Shown here: positions 24,986 to 33,305 of the stretch, one piece after another
How the letters are laid out: each line of letters opens with the position of its first letter
Position numbering within the stretch: the first letter of the stretch is position 1
Assembly (NCBI RefSeq): GCF_014652535.1
Contig: NZ_BMYZ01000003.1
Location: 372,001-436,000, forward strand
Length of the DNA: 64,000 bases
Reading direction: 5' to 3'
Source: Cellvibrio zantedeschiae
GTDB lineage: Bacteria; Pseudomonadota; Gammaproteobacteria; Pseudomonadales; Cellvibrionaceae
Notes under the pieces: model-generated
Told to the model about the DNA's origin: nothing
The model's input: only the letters and a program-made list of their open reading frames with translations
Database searches by the model: none
Translations under genes and position numbers: made by a program

Positions 24986-25399
24986 TTACTTGCCTTTAAC
25001 TAGCGGCAAATTCTGGTTTTGCCACTCGCTGATACCGCCTGAAAGTCTACGAACCTCAAAACCTTCTTTAGCCAATTGGCGACCTGCAACTCCTGCATAC
25101 TGCCCCATCTTGTCTACTATGATAATGGTCTTGCTTTTGTATTTTTCAAGAGTAGCCAAATCACTATTGATGCGCTCATAGGGAATATTAATAGCATCAA
25201 CCAAATGACCTGCTTTGAATTCAGCACTGGGGCGAATATCCAGAATCACTGCCTTATCACTGTTAACCAGGGCCGTCAGCTGATTGTTGGTTACCGGTAC
25301 ACCACTTTTCACGCGCTCGCGCATAACATAAACAATAATCAGAACCGCTAACAGACTGGTTAAAATCCATTCTTGTATCAAAAACTGAATAAAATTCAC
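24986..25399 (-). CDS. yibN: Membrane-anchored rhodanese-like protein YibN
   Basis: 137 residues with an N-terminal membrane segment (about 8-26) and a rhodanese fold. The position of the catalytic cysteine is occupied by Asp (IIIVDKMGQ where active enzymes have VYCxxGxR), so sulfurtransferase activity is not expected; E. coli YibN also lacks it. The C-terminus NLPLVKGK matches YibN closely. The start is a GTG with AGG 7 nt upstream. It is the first gene of the yibN-grxC-secB operon. Confidence 0.88.
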   Translation of the reverse strand: MNFIQFLIQEWILTSLLAVLIIVYVMRERVKSGVPVTNNQLTALVNSDKAVILDIRPSAEFKAGHLVDAINIPYERINSDLATLEKYKSKTIIIVDKMGQYAGVAGRQLAKEGFEVRRLSGGISEWQNQNLPLVKGK

Positions 25400-25508
25400 A
25401 AGGCTACCTATATTGAAATCGAGAGGCCGCCCGCTAGGGCGAAAAACGGACGCCCATTATACACAGGCTAGTGATTTCTGGCGCACTTCCACCGGTTGAA
25501 TTCGCGCC

Positions 25509-25540
25509 CAAAAAAAATGCCCGCTAATGCGGGCATTCAT
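25509..25540 (-). terminator. Terminator of the TonB-ExbBD operon
   Basis: AATGCCCGC (25516-25524), loop TAAT, GCGGGCATT (25529-25537), with a T-run on the minus strand. Confidence 0.88.
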
Positions 25541-25555
25541 TTAAACACTATTCTA

Positions 25556-26806
25556 TTACTTTTTAGCGTACATGATCCAAAGCTTGGCAACACGTCCCAA
25601 ATTGGATTTATCTGATACGGATTGGAAAGCTTTAATTGCTTCAGCTTTCTTACCAGAGTTCAAATATGCAACGCCTAAACGTACATAAGATTCGTCGATA
25701 GCTTTCAAACCACCTTTAGCAATAGCACTTTGAATAGTGCTGATGGCTTTATCGTTCAAACCGTGACCCAAATAAGCAGCACCGATTTTTGCCAAAGGCT
25801 CGCCGTTTGGTTTGGTTGAAGCTTCTTTCGCAGTTGCATCCAATGTAGCGAGGTCAGTCGCAGCATCGGCTTTAGCGCGGTTTAAGAGTTTGGTAGTACG
25901 CTCTGAACTTGGAACTACACCTGCAGCAAGACCAGCTTCGATAGCAGATTTTGCATCACCAGAATCCAACATAGACAAAGACAATTCAGCCATGTCGTTG
26001 TAGTCTTCCGCAGTCATTGCGCCTACGGCTTTTTTCAAGCGGTAATACTCAATTTTTTCCCTGTCTGAAAAATTCACTTCGTTACGAGTAAATTTCAAAA
26101 TATCATTCCAGTACTCAGGGGATGGATAAAGCTCAAGCAGTTTCGATAAAACGTCTATATATGCCGAGTTATTACCCAATTTTGAATAGCTGTAGCCTAA
26201 AATTTGTAACCAGTTTTTATCAACTGGCTTTTTAGCCGCTTCTGCTTGCTTAATTAATTTTTGAGCGTATTCAGCAGAGTTTTTGTAATCACCTTTTTTG
26301 AAATAGGCTTGCATCATACCGGTGGTAACTTCGATAGTTGCAGGATTATTTTTCAAGTATCTTTCGTAAGCTTCGATACCTTTTGAATAATCACCCAGAG
26401 ACAAATAAAGTTCTGCGAGGGTATTTAAACGTTGACCAACTTGATCAGCAGGAACTTGGTTTGCAGCAAGCATTGCTTCATACACTTTTGCTACACCAGC
26501 GTAATCTTTCAATTGCACCAAGCAAGCAGCTTTGAATTCGTTAGTAACTTGTTCTTCGTAGGCGTTTTTGCCAGAGACAGGAACAACTTTTTCGTTAATA
26601 ACAGCTAAGGCTTCTTTCCACTTCTTCTCAGCCATTAATTTTTGGGCTTCGCCCAGAGGCTTCATTTTAGCGCTAAGTTGTTGAGCTTTTTCCGCCGCCA
26701 TAACAGCTGGTGCAAACACTGCTGAAACAGTCGTTATGCCGGTTGTTAAAGCCACTACAAATGAAACTGATTTTGCGATTCCAAATAAATTTTTTTTAAC
26801 ACACAT
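25556..26806 (-). CDS. TPR-repeat protein of the TonB system
   Basis: 416 residues from the ATG at 26806. That start gives a signal peptide (hydrophobic 13-36, cut near VMAAEK). The body is a series of tetratricopeptide-like repeats, for example LNTLAELYLSLGDYSKGIEAYE and VRLGVAYLNSGKKAEAIKAF, with no other domain. It is the last gene of tonB-exbB-exbD-exbD-TPR. Periplasmic TPR proteins of this kind (compare TtpC of Vibrio TonB2 systems) are needed by some TonB systems; its role here is inferred from position. A TTG five codons upstream is an alternative start. Confidence 0.82.
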   Translation of the reverse strand: MCVKKNLFGIAKSVSFVVALTTGITTVSAVFAPAVMAAEKAQQLSAKMKPLGEAQKLMAEKKWKEALAVINEKVVPVSGKNAYEEQVTNEFKAACLVQLKDYAGVAKVYEAMLAANQVPADQVGQRLNTLAELYLSLGDYSKGIEAYERYLKNNPATIEVTTGMMQAYFKKGDYKNSAEYAQKLIKQAEAAKKPVDKNWLQILGYSYSKLGNNSAYIDVLSKLLELYPSPEYWNDILKFTRNEVNFSDREKIEYYRLKKAVGAMTAEDYNDMAELSLSMLDSGDAKSAIEAGLAAGVVPSSERTTKLLNRAKADAATDLATLDATAKEASTKPNGEPLAKIGAAYLGHGLNDKAISTIQSAIAKGGLKAIDESYVRLGVAYLNSGKKAEAIKAFQSVSDKSNLGRVAKLWIMYAKK

Positions 26807-26875
26807 AACTATGTTTACCAATACGTTTACTGATTACAGCAATGTTAAGCACAAATGCGAAAAAAACGCTGGAGA

Positions 26876-27298
26876 TTACTCCAGCGCTTCATTACCCAAT
26901 ATACCGATGTTTTTTACGCCCAAGCGCTGTGCGGTGGCCAACACTTTAGCAACATAATCGTATTTTGCTAACTTGTTAGGTTTCAGGTGAATCTCTGGAC
27001 GAGGTTCAGCATGTGCAGCTTGGCTTAAATAACTTTTCAATTGATCTCCACCTGAAATCACTTCCGAGTTCCAATAAATAGTACCGTCAAAATCTACTAC
27101 GATATCTATCACTGGCGGTTTTTCCGGATTTTCTGGAGGAGTTGTTACTGGCATGTCCAACTTAACCGCATGGGTCTGCGGCGGGAGAGACATAATTAAC
27201 ATTACAATGAGTACAAGCATCAAATCGATCAATGGTGTGGTATTCAATTCCACCATTACATCGGGTTCTGCGCTTCCACTCCCAACATTCATACCCAT
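26876..27298 (-). CDS. exbD: ExbD/TolR-type protein (second copy)
   Basis: 140 residues with one N-terminal membrane helix (about 23-41) bearing the conserved aspartate in NTTPLIDLMLVLIVM, which takes part in proton flow, then a periplasmic domain. It begins MGMNVGSG, very like the upstream copy (MGMNISEG). Two ExbD copies in one operon are typical of TonB2-type systems. The gap to the upstream exbD is 31 nt. Confidence 0.92.
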   Translation of the reverse strand: MGMNVGSGSAEPDVMVELNTTPLIDLMLVLIVMLIMSLPPQTHAVKLDMPVTTPPENPEKPPVIDIVVDFDGTIYWNSEVISGGDQLKSYLSQAAHAEPRPEIHLKPNKLAKYDYVAKVLATAQRLGVKNIGILGNEALE

Positions 27299-27329
27299 GA
27301 TGAATTACCTTTATTGTGGAACCATCAAC

Positions 27330-27749
27330 TTAATGATGTTCAGGTGAAGTGATGAAGCCCACACGGACAATACCTGCTTTTTGGCAATAAGCTACTACGC
27401 GGCCTACTGGCTCGTAGCGAGAATTCAAATCGCCGCGGATATGTACTTCTGGCTGAGGCTTAATAGGAGCTTTAGCACGTAAGTTAGCCAACAAATCTTC
27501 CTTAGTCACTGGAACGTTGTTCCAATAGGTTTCGCCAGCTGCGTCTACCGCAATAACGATATTTTCAGGCTTGGATTGTGTTGGAATATTTGAAACGTTT
27601 GGAAGTTGAACCGGTACAGTTTTTAGAACCACCGGTACAGCGATCAAGAATACGATTAGAAGTACCAACATAACATCAACCAATGGAGTTGTGTTAATCG
27701 TGGAGTTCAGTTCTGTATTATCGCCGCCTTCGGAAATATTCATGCCCAT
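27330..27749 (-). CDS. exbD: ExbD/TolR-type protein (first copy)
   Basis: 139 residues. One membrane helix with the conserved aspartate in NTTPLVDVMLVLLIVF (about 19-34), then a periplasmic domain with HIRGDLNSRYEPVG. Together with ExbB it forms the proton-driven motor for TonB. It differs clearly from the second copy beyond the helix, so the pair is not a recent duplication; they may form heterodimers, as inferred for other two-ExbD operons. Confidence 0.93.
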   Translation of the reverse strand: MGMNISEGGDNTELNSTINTTPLVDVMLVLLIVFLIAVPVVLKTVPVQLPNVSNIPTQSKPENIVIAVDAAGETYWNNVPVTKEDLLANLRAKAPIKPQPEVHIRGDLNSRYEPVGRVVAYCQKAGIVRVGFITSPEHH

Positions 27750-27785
27750 TTTTAGATACCTTCGTGTTACAAGTTTTTACTTATA

Positions 27786-27824
27786 CCTAACTCTAACATT
27801 GGCAATCGCCATGCTTGAGTTAGG
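27786..27824 (-). other. Intercistronic stem-loop between exbB and exbD
   Basis: CCTAACTC (27786-27793) pairs with GAGTTAGG (27817-27824). Inside it, CAT-T-GGC and GCCATG pair around an AATC loop. There is no T-run. It lies in the 103-nt gap after exbB and could protect the exbB part of the mRNA or limit read-through. Confidence 0.55.
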
Positions 27825-27852
27825 CATCAGGTATTAAACCGTTAATGTAAAA

Positions 27853-28746
27853 TTACTTGTCACCGCCATGAACACCTACGATGAGGTATGCGTGAACGTC
27901 AGAAGCAAAGGCATTCAAAGATTCGCTTGCAACTTTGTTACGACGAACCAACCAGTTGTAAAGGAATACTGCAGGTACCGCTACACCCAAACCGATTGCA
28001 GTCATGATCAAAGCTTCACCTACTGGACCCGCTACCTTATCAATTGAAGGCTGACCAGTTTGTGCAATTACGATCAACGCGTGGTAAATACCCCATACAG
28101 TACCGAACAAACCTACGAATGGAGATGAAGATGCTACGGTAGCCAATACAGCCATACCAGTTTGCAAATCGTTAGTGATATTTGCTACTGAACGGTTAAC
28201 TGACAAGCTTACCCAAGATTCCAAATCGATCTTGTCGGTCAATTTGCCATCGTGATGCTTAAGTGCTTTCAAACCATCTTCAGCAACCGCACGGAAAGCG
28301 CTGTCTGCTTTGAGGTTGTTAACACCATCTTGCAAGCTTTTTGAATCCCATACTTTACGAGCTTCGTTAGCTTGGCTAAACAATTTTGATTGAACCATCA
28401 ATTTGATAGCTGCAATGTACCAGGTAGCAGCTGACATGAGGATCAAGAGGATCAATACGGTTTTAGTTACCGCGTCACCTTCGTTCCACAATTTGCCCAT
28501 ACCGTATTCTTCAGACTTAGCGGTATCGTCGTTAGCAGCATCAATTGCACTGGCAGCACCTTCAGAAGAAGCTGCTTCTGCAGCTGGCGCAGCAGCATCT
28601 GCCGCTGGAGCTGCAGCGTCGGTAGCTGGAGCTGCTGAATCTGCAGCTGGCGCAGCGGTGTCTTGAGCGAAAGCTGAACTTACTACGAAATGCTGACCAC
28701 CTAAAGCCAACGCTAAAATTAAAACAGATGAAAGTTTTTTTAACAT
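27853..28746 (-). CDS. exbB: ExbB/MotA/TolQ proton-channel protein with periplasmic Ala/Pro-rich N-terminus
   Basis: 297 residues. A signal peptide (cut near AFA-QDT, about 28) is followed by an Ala/Pro/Asp-rich stretch of about 50 residues with repeated AAPAADA units. Then come the three membrane helices of the ExbB/TolQ family (about 96-116, 195-215, 240-262) with the signature GLFGTVWGIYHAL and, in the last helix, GEALIMTAIGLGVAVPAV. The N-terminal extension is found in some marine and Pseudomonas-like ExbB proteins; its role is not known. It follows tonB after 75 nt. Confidence 0.93.
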   Translation of the reverse strand: MLKKLSSVLILALALGGQHFVVSSAFAQDTAAPAADSAAPATDAAAPAADAAAPAAEAASSEGAASAIDAANDDTAKSEEYGMGKLWNEGDAVTKTVLILLILMSAATWYIAAIKLMVQSKLFSQANEARKVWDSKSLQDGVNNLKADSAFRAVAEDGLKALKHHDGKLTDKIDLESWVSLSVNRSVANITNDLQTGMAVLATVASSSPFVGLFGTVWGIYHALIVIAQTGQPSIDKVAGPVGEALIMTAIGLGVAVPAVFLYNWLVRRNKVASESLNAFASDVHAYLIVGVHGGDK

Positions 28747-28821
28747 TTTTCAAACCCTGCAGTTAACGTAAATTTAAAGATCTATTTTTTTGATTGAGTG
28801 ACAAAAGAGCCAAGCAAATAC

Positions 28822-29436
28822 TTAGTTCTTAGCGTCTTCAATCTTCCATGTGAATTTAATTGGAAGCCAACATGCCACTGGCTTATCGCCAACCATGCAA
28901 GGAACAAATTTCCAAGAGCGAATAGCATGTTTTTGTGCAGCCTCATCCAAGCGCGCGGAACCACTTGAAGAAGAAATCTGGGCATCAGATACACGGCCGT
29001 CTTCACCAATATACAGGTTCAAACCTGTAGTTCCCGCTTCACCCAAACGAATAGAAGCAGCTGGATATTCCGGACGACTTAAACCTTTACCAGCTGGTTT
29101 AGCCTTGGTTTGGTTTACTGGAGCTTCAACTTTCTTCTCTGTTCTTTGCACGTTTTGAATAGCTGCTGGAGCTGGTGCATCAGGAACAAAGTCAAGCATT
29201 GGAGGCGGTACAAAATCTGGTGGTGGTGGTTTTACTTCTGGCGGAGGTGGAGGCGGAAGTTCCTCTTTAACGATCTCTTCCTCTTTTACATCTGCCTTAA
29301 GGATTTCAATAACATTCTTAACTGCTTCGCGATCAAGACCTGCGGCCAGACCGTAGATTAGAAGCACATGGAAGACGACTACAATAATAATACCTGTAGT
29401 ACGCTGTCCTGCACTTTTTTTGGCGTGATATGACAT
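28822..29436 (-). CDS. tonB: TonB energy transducer
   Basis: 204 residues. A cytoplasmic start with an N-terminal membrane helix (about 14-33) is followed by an acidic then Pro-rich spacer (EELPPPPPPEVKPPPP, about 58-73) and a C-terminal TonB domain (about 115-200) with RPEYPAASIRLGEAGTTGL, GRVSDAQI and a terminal WKFVPC. The domain contacts TonB boxes of outer-membrane receptors such as the one at the left of this window. It is the first gene of the operon. Confidence 0.94.
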   Translation of the reverse strand: MSYHAKKSAGQRTTGIIIVVVFHVLLIYGLAAGLDREAVKNVIEILKADVKEEEIVKEELPPPPPPEVKPPPPDFVPPPMLDFVPDAPAPAAIQNVQRTEKKVEAPVNQTKAKPAGKGLSRPEYPAASIRLGEAGTTGLNLYIGEDGRVSDAQISSSSGSARLDEAAQKHAIRSWKFVPCMVGDKPVACWLPIKFTWKIEDAKN

Positions 29437-29923
29437 AACTTAGCTGCCACCTTCTGAATTTCACCTGCAAAAAATGACATCGCAGTACAAACAAATCCAA
29501 TATTCTGGCAGTTGTATCCACAATCTCACGGAGTAAGCGCCTAAAGCACCTGGCCTTAGTGGCTAGCAAGTATAGCTAGATTCACTGGCTAAGAAACCTT
29601 ATTAACAAACTCTGACAATTTTTTAGGTTATTTTTGGTTTATGCACAGGTAGACACGCTACCCCCCTAAAAAACGGGGCTATAGTAGCCGCTCTTAAACA
29701 CCATGAAAAGCGCTATTTAAGCCTAACCCAAGGTTTCCACTTAAATATTTGGCATATAAATTAGCCTAATATTTTCAGTTACAACTTTGGACTATAACTG
29801 TGCGGTATTTCCAAGCAACTGGGTATATATACCTACATCTTTATTCAATAAAATGCTATTTTGCCCAAAAATGTGGCATTTAGCGTCGCATCAATATAGA
29901 TACATCATAGGTACTTGGGGATT
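29437..29923. promoter_or_regulatory. Upstream region of the tonB operon
   Basis: 487 nt without a gene. On the minus strand TATACT (29574-29569) is a candidate -10 for tonB with a poor -35. Nested small inverted repeats (AAATGC/GCATTT enclosing TTTTG/CAAAA) lie near 29850-29880. I see no iron-box match that I would defend. Confidence 0.35.
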
Positions 29924-31195
29924 TTAACGCGGCCATTTAAGCAGGAATTTTGCACCACCCAAGTCTGAGTGACTACATACTGCAGATCCTAGGTGCCAAT
30001 CCATAATGCGCTTGACCAATGCTAGGCCTAGCCCGAAACCGCTTCTGTTCGGTAACTCACTGTAGATACGTACAAATGATTCAAAAATTCTGTTGCGTTG
30101 ATCTTCAGGCACACCAGGACCATCGTCTTCTACCGCAATCACAAAATCGTTCGAGTTCACCTGTAAGGTGATGCGGATTATTGATTTCGCATAACCCGAC
30201 GCGTTATGAATTAAATTTTGAATCGCTGTTTGCATTAAGGACCACTCACACTTCATAGCGGCGCCTTCAGTTTTATCAACAACCTCAATGCGGACCTGAT
30301 CATCCAAATGATTAGCGAGGCGATGAATAATATCTTGCACTAAATCTTGTATATGACCTTCACGCTGATTTAATCGCTGTGATTGTTGATCAAACGCAGC
30401 GTAGGCTAAAAACGAATTTATAAGCGATTCCATTTCCAGTATGTCGCGATTAATGCTGGAAAGTTGGCGCGCTAGATTTGCTGGTAAATTTTGTTCTTCC
30501 GTAATCGCCAGAGCGAATTTCATGCGCGCCAAGGGCGTTCTTAATTCGTGCGAAACAGCGAGCGTCATTTCTTTTTGCGAACGCAAAATTTCATCGAGCC
30601 TTTTGGCCATGGCGTTAAAAACTTTTGCAAACGGATAGAGCACCGAGCGCGAAGAAATTGCAATCGTTGTCGCTTGGCCTTCACCGCCCATTTGTTGCGC
30701 ATGCTGACTTAAGCGCGCAAGATCCCGCGTTAGCGGCCATACCCATAAAAATACAACTCCGGCGATGGCGGCGTAAAACAATAAGATGAACGCAATATAA
30801 AATTCACTGCGTTTATTTAATTCAGATGGGTAGGACAACATTAAAACGTCGTCAGTGTTAGCTACACGCTTATAAAAATAATTGGTGTGCTCATCTGTGG
30901 CGCTAACGATTTCGCCGCGTTTAATTTTTTCTGCCATTGTTGTGCGGGAGAAATCGGTGACAGAGATTAAGCTCACTTTATATTTGAGTTGGGCAATCGC
31001 TTTATGAAGCAGCGCTTGTTTATCTTTACCAGAGTCTGCTTCGAGGGATTGTTCAATTAAGCTGAATAAATCTACTACAGCCGTATCAACTGCTTGCGGT
31101 GGATTAATATCGTCCCAAAATTTGTTGAGCACTAACCCCAAGAGTAAAATGGATAAAACGATAATTAAATACAGAGATACAAAGGCGCGATTCAT
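29924..31195 (-). CDS. Sensor histidine kinase, RstB-like
   Basis: 423 residues with two membrane helices (about 7-25 and 133-152) enclosing a periplasmic sensor domain of about 105 residues, then HAMP (about 155-205). The dimerisation helix carries the phosphorylated H216 in AVSHELRTPLARMKF, and the ATPase domain ends with GFGLGLALVKRIM. Layout matches RstB/EnvZ-type kinases. The gap to the response-regulator gene upstream is 4 nt, so they are translationally close. The locus also holds MipA/OmpV and DUF3019 genes; the signal is unknown. Confidence 0.9.
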   Translation of the reverse strand: MNRAFVSLYLIIVLSILLLGLVLNKFWDDINPPQAVDTAVVDLFSLIEQSLEADSGKDKQALLHKAIAQLKYKVSLISVTDFSRTTMAEKIKRGEIVSATDEHTNYFYKRVANTDDVLMLSYPSELNKRSEFYIAFILLFYAAIAGVVFLWVWPLTRDLARLSQHAQQMGGEGQATTIAISSRSVLYPFAKVFNAMAKRLDEILRSQKEMTLAVSHELRTPLARMKFALAITEEQNLPANLARQLSSINRDILEMESLINSFLAYAAFDQQSQRLNQREGHIQDLVQDIIHRLANHLDDQVRIEVVDKTEGAAMKCEWSLMQTAIQNLIHNASGYAKSIIRITLQVNSNDFVIAVEDDGPGVPEDQRNRIFESFVRIYSELPNRSGFGLGLALVKRIMDWHLGSAVCSHSDLGGAKFLLKWPR

Positions 31196-31199
31196 CGCC

Positions 31200-31895
31200 C
31201 TAGCTCCACGCGTTTGCGACGAACAGGTAACCTTTACCCCAGATTGTTTTAATGCGGGTCGGATTTTCAGAATTATCTAATAATTTTTTACGAAGCTGGG
31301 AAATCCGTACATCAATAGTACGATCCAAGCCGTCGTATTCGCGATTATAAATTTGGTTGAACAAATATTCGCGCCCGATTACCTGACCTGCATGTTTTGC
31401 GAGGGCAACCAACAAATCAAACTCATGGCTGGATAAATTAATGTCCTCACCGTCCAGCTGAACTTTGCGCGCGGTGGGCTGGATTATTAATTTATCGAAC
31501 ACCATATTTTCTTGTTCGGTGCTGTCTTGCTGATAATAACGGCGCATAAGCGCACGGACACGCGCCAGCAAAACCCTTGGCTCAACTGGTTTTATCACGT
31601 AATCGTCGGCGCCAAACTCCAAACCCAATACTTGGTCGATATCCTCATTGCGTGCCGTTAACATTAAAATTGGGCCGCGATACTGAGGGCGTAATTCCTG
31701 ACAAATCGTCAAACCGTCTTTGCCGGGAAGCATTAAATCCAAAATAACAAGCGTAGGATTTAATTGTTGGCACTGTCGCAAGACACGATTGCCATTGCCT
31801 TCAATGGTGACAATAAATTCGTTGTTTTCAAGATAGTCTTTAACTAAATCTGCCAAGCGACGATCATCTTCAACCAACAGGATATGATTTTTCAT
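31200..31895 (-). CDS. OmpR-family response regulator, RstA-like
   Basis: 231 residues. The receiver domain has the acidic pocket EDD (9-11), the phosphorylated D53 in LVILDLMLPGKDG and the conserved Lys in YVIKPVEP. The C-terminal winged helix ends with RTIDVRISQLRKKL and KTIWGKGYLFV. The ATG at 31895 is preferred; a GTG nine codons upstream (31922) would overlap the DUF3019 gene. It is partner of the kinase that follows. Confidence 0.92.
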   Translation of the reverse strand: MKNHILLVEDDRRLADLVKDYLENNEFIVTIEGNGNRVLRQCQQLNPTLVILDLMLPGKDGLTICQELRPQYRGPILMLTARNEDIDQVLGLEFGADDYVIKPVEPRVLLARVRALMRRYYQQDSTEQENMVFDKLIIQPTARKVQLDGEDINLSSHEFDLLVALAKHAGQVIGREYLFNQIYNREYDGLDRTIDVRISQLRKKLLDNSENPTRIKTIWGKGYLFVANAWS

Positions 31896-31906
31896 CTCGG
31901 TTCTCG

Positions 31907-32341
31907 CTAAAAAAAGCTCCACGGATTGCGACGTGAACGCTGATATTTTTTCTGTGCGTTAATAACCTGAAACGCCTCTTGACCAAGCAGGTTTTGGTTA
32001 TTCATATCGCGCAACTCAAACACTGTTGTTTTAGCAATCGCTTGTGTAAATTCCGTTTTTCCATTGTTAACATTTTGCCAACATTCAATCGGTGTTTTGT
32101 TAGGGCTTTGGTATAAACACAACGAATATGTTTTGTTATTTTGTGCCTTCCATTCCGCAATTAATAAATCCTGGCACTGGGATTCAGCTTCAGATAACAC
32201 ACAAATATTTGGCTTCATCACCAATTGAATTAGGGGTGCATTTTCTTCTGCGTGGCAAGGTTGATTGAGCAAAACCGAACAACTTATTATGCTTATTATG
32301 GCGAGCGATTTTTCCTTAAAAATGATACACCCCCCCAGCAA
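31907..32341 (-). CDS. DUF3019 family exported protein
   Basis: About 130-144 residues with a signal peptide (SLAIISIISCSVLLNQPCHA) and four cysteines after it. DUF3019 proteins occur next to MipA/OmpV and an RstAB-like pair in Alteromonadales and relatives; function is not established. The start is uncertain. The only standard initiator in frame is the TTG at 32341, inside mipA, with no good ribosome site. A run of seven G (just before TGTATC) is placed properly for an ATT or ATC start at about 32321-32326. The gene overlaps mipA by 26 nt if the TTG is used, so translation is probably coupled. Confidence 0.75.
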   Translation of the reverse strand: MLGGCIIFKEKSLAIISIISCSVLLNQPCHAEENAPLIQLVMKPNICVLSEAESQCQDLLIAEWKAQNNKTYSLCLYQSPNKTPIECWQNVNNGKTEFTQAIAKTTVFELRDMNNQNLLGQEAFQVINAQKKYQRSRRNPWSFF

Positions 32342-33185
32342 AAGCTGTTACCACATTATTCTCTGTGACCAAAGGGCTGTTGGAAATAGAATGACTCAAG
32401 TGACGATAGCTGGTAAAAAACCTTAGACTCCAATGCTCGTCCAATTGGTATGCCCAATCGAAACGCAACAAACTGGTTAGTCCAGCGTTTGGCTCATAAG
32501 CAAAATTTCCCGGTGACTCGCGCTCGGGCAAACCGTAAAAATAATTTATCGTGGCTGCGTTTTGCCAATTAGCGCCGAGCGTTAATTTAACGTCGTGTTT
32601 GCCCACATTAATACTTTTACTTATGGCAAGGCGCGCTTCATTGCCATCGTAATAACCGGTGGCTTCCTGCAAAAGCTGGACTTGAATATCTACATCATAA
32701 ATAGTGTGGCTATATTCTACGCCTGCTAATGCGGCCACATGGCGATCGTGTAAACGGCTCTTATCTATAGCGCGATTGTTAGCTTCTAGCGAAGGACTAT
32801 CTTTGGCGCCGCCGGCCATACTTGCAAGGTTGGAGCGATCAACAAAATTACTAATATCCCACTCATTGAAAAAAATTTGATCGTAACTGGGTGTTAACAA
32901 TATATTTAATTCTTGTTTATTATTTTGAAAAAGATTGTACCCAAGATCCAAATTCTGGATGAAAAAACGTTCGCCCTGATAGCTAAATTGCGGAAGAATA
33001 ACCAGCGGAATATCGTCATTATCCATGACGGGATTTGTGCGAACGCCGAGACCTAATCCGATACTGAACTGCCAGCGCGATTCATCTTCAGCCGCCCATG
33101 ACTGCGCAATAATACTTAGATTAAGTATCAGGAGCGCTACAAAAGCGAGAAATGTGCGGTGAAAACGTGATTTAACAATGATCAT
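32316..33185 (-). CDS. MipA/OmpV family outer-membrane protein
   Basis: 289 residues. Signal peptide (hydrophobic 10-28, cut near SWA-AED), then a beta barrel that starts WQFSIGLGLGVRTNPV, with IPLVILPQFSYQG, and ends with FAGGVYHF, aromatic at the terminus. The family includes MltA-interacting protein MipA and OmpV. It is the first gene of a four-gene operon with DUF3019 and the two-component pair. AGG lies 8-9 nt upstream of the ATG. Confidence 0.87.
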   Translation of the reverse strand: MIIVKSRFHRTFLAFVALLILNLSIIAQSWAAEDESRWQFSIGLGLGVRTNPVMDNDDIPLVILPQFSYQGERFFIQNLDLGYNLFQNNKQELNILLTPSYDQIFFNEWDISNFVDRSNLASMAGGAKDSPSLEANNRAIDKSRLHDRHVAALAGVEYSHTIYDVDIQVQLLQEATGYYDGNEARLAISKSINVGKHDVKLTLGANWQNAATINYFYGLPERESPGNFAYEPNAGLTSLLRFDWAYQLDEHWSLRFFTSYRHLSHSISNSPLVTENNVVTAFAGGVYHF

Positions 33186-33305
33186 GGCTTAGCCCTTTTA
33201 CGCATAACTCGCTAGTTATACCGCCAAACCTCGGGCAAATCTGTAATCTTTTGTGAGCAGCCAGCAAGATAAAACTTGCTGGCTGATGGGAGCAATCGAT
33301 TTTTA

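Noticed and set aside
28560-28680. Short GC-rich repeats in exbB
   Set aside because: They encode the Ala/Pro-rich periplasmic stretch of ExbB, in frame and without an independent repeat element.
29437-29923. Possible Fur box before tonB
   Set aside because: No stretch matches the 19-bp iron box well enough to claim it.
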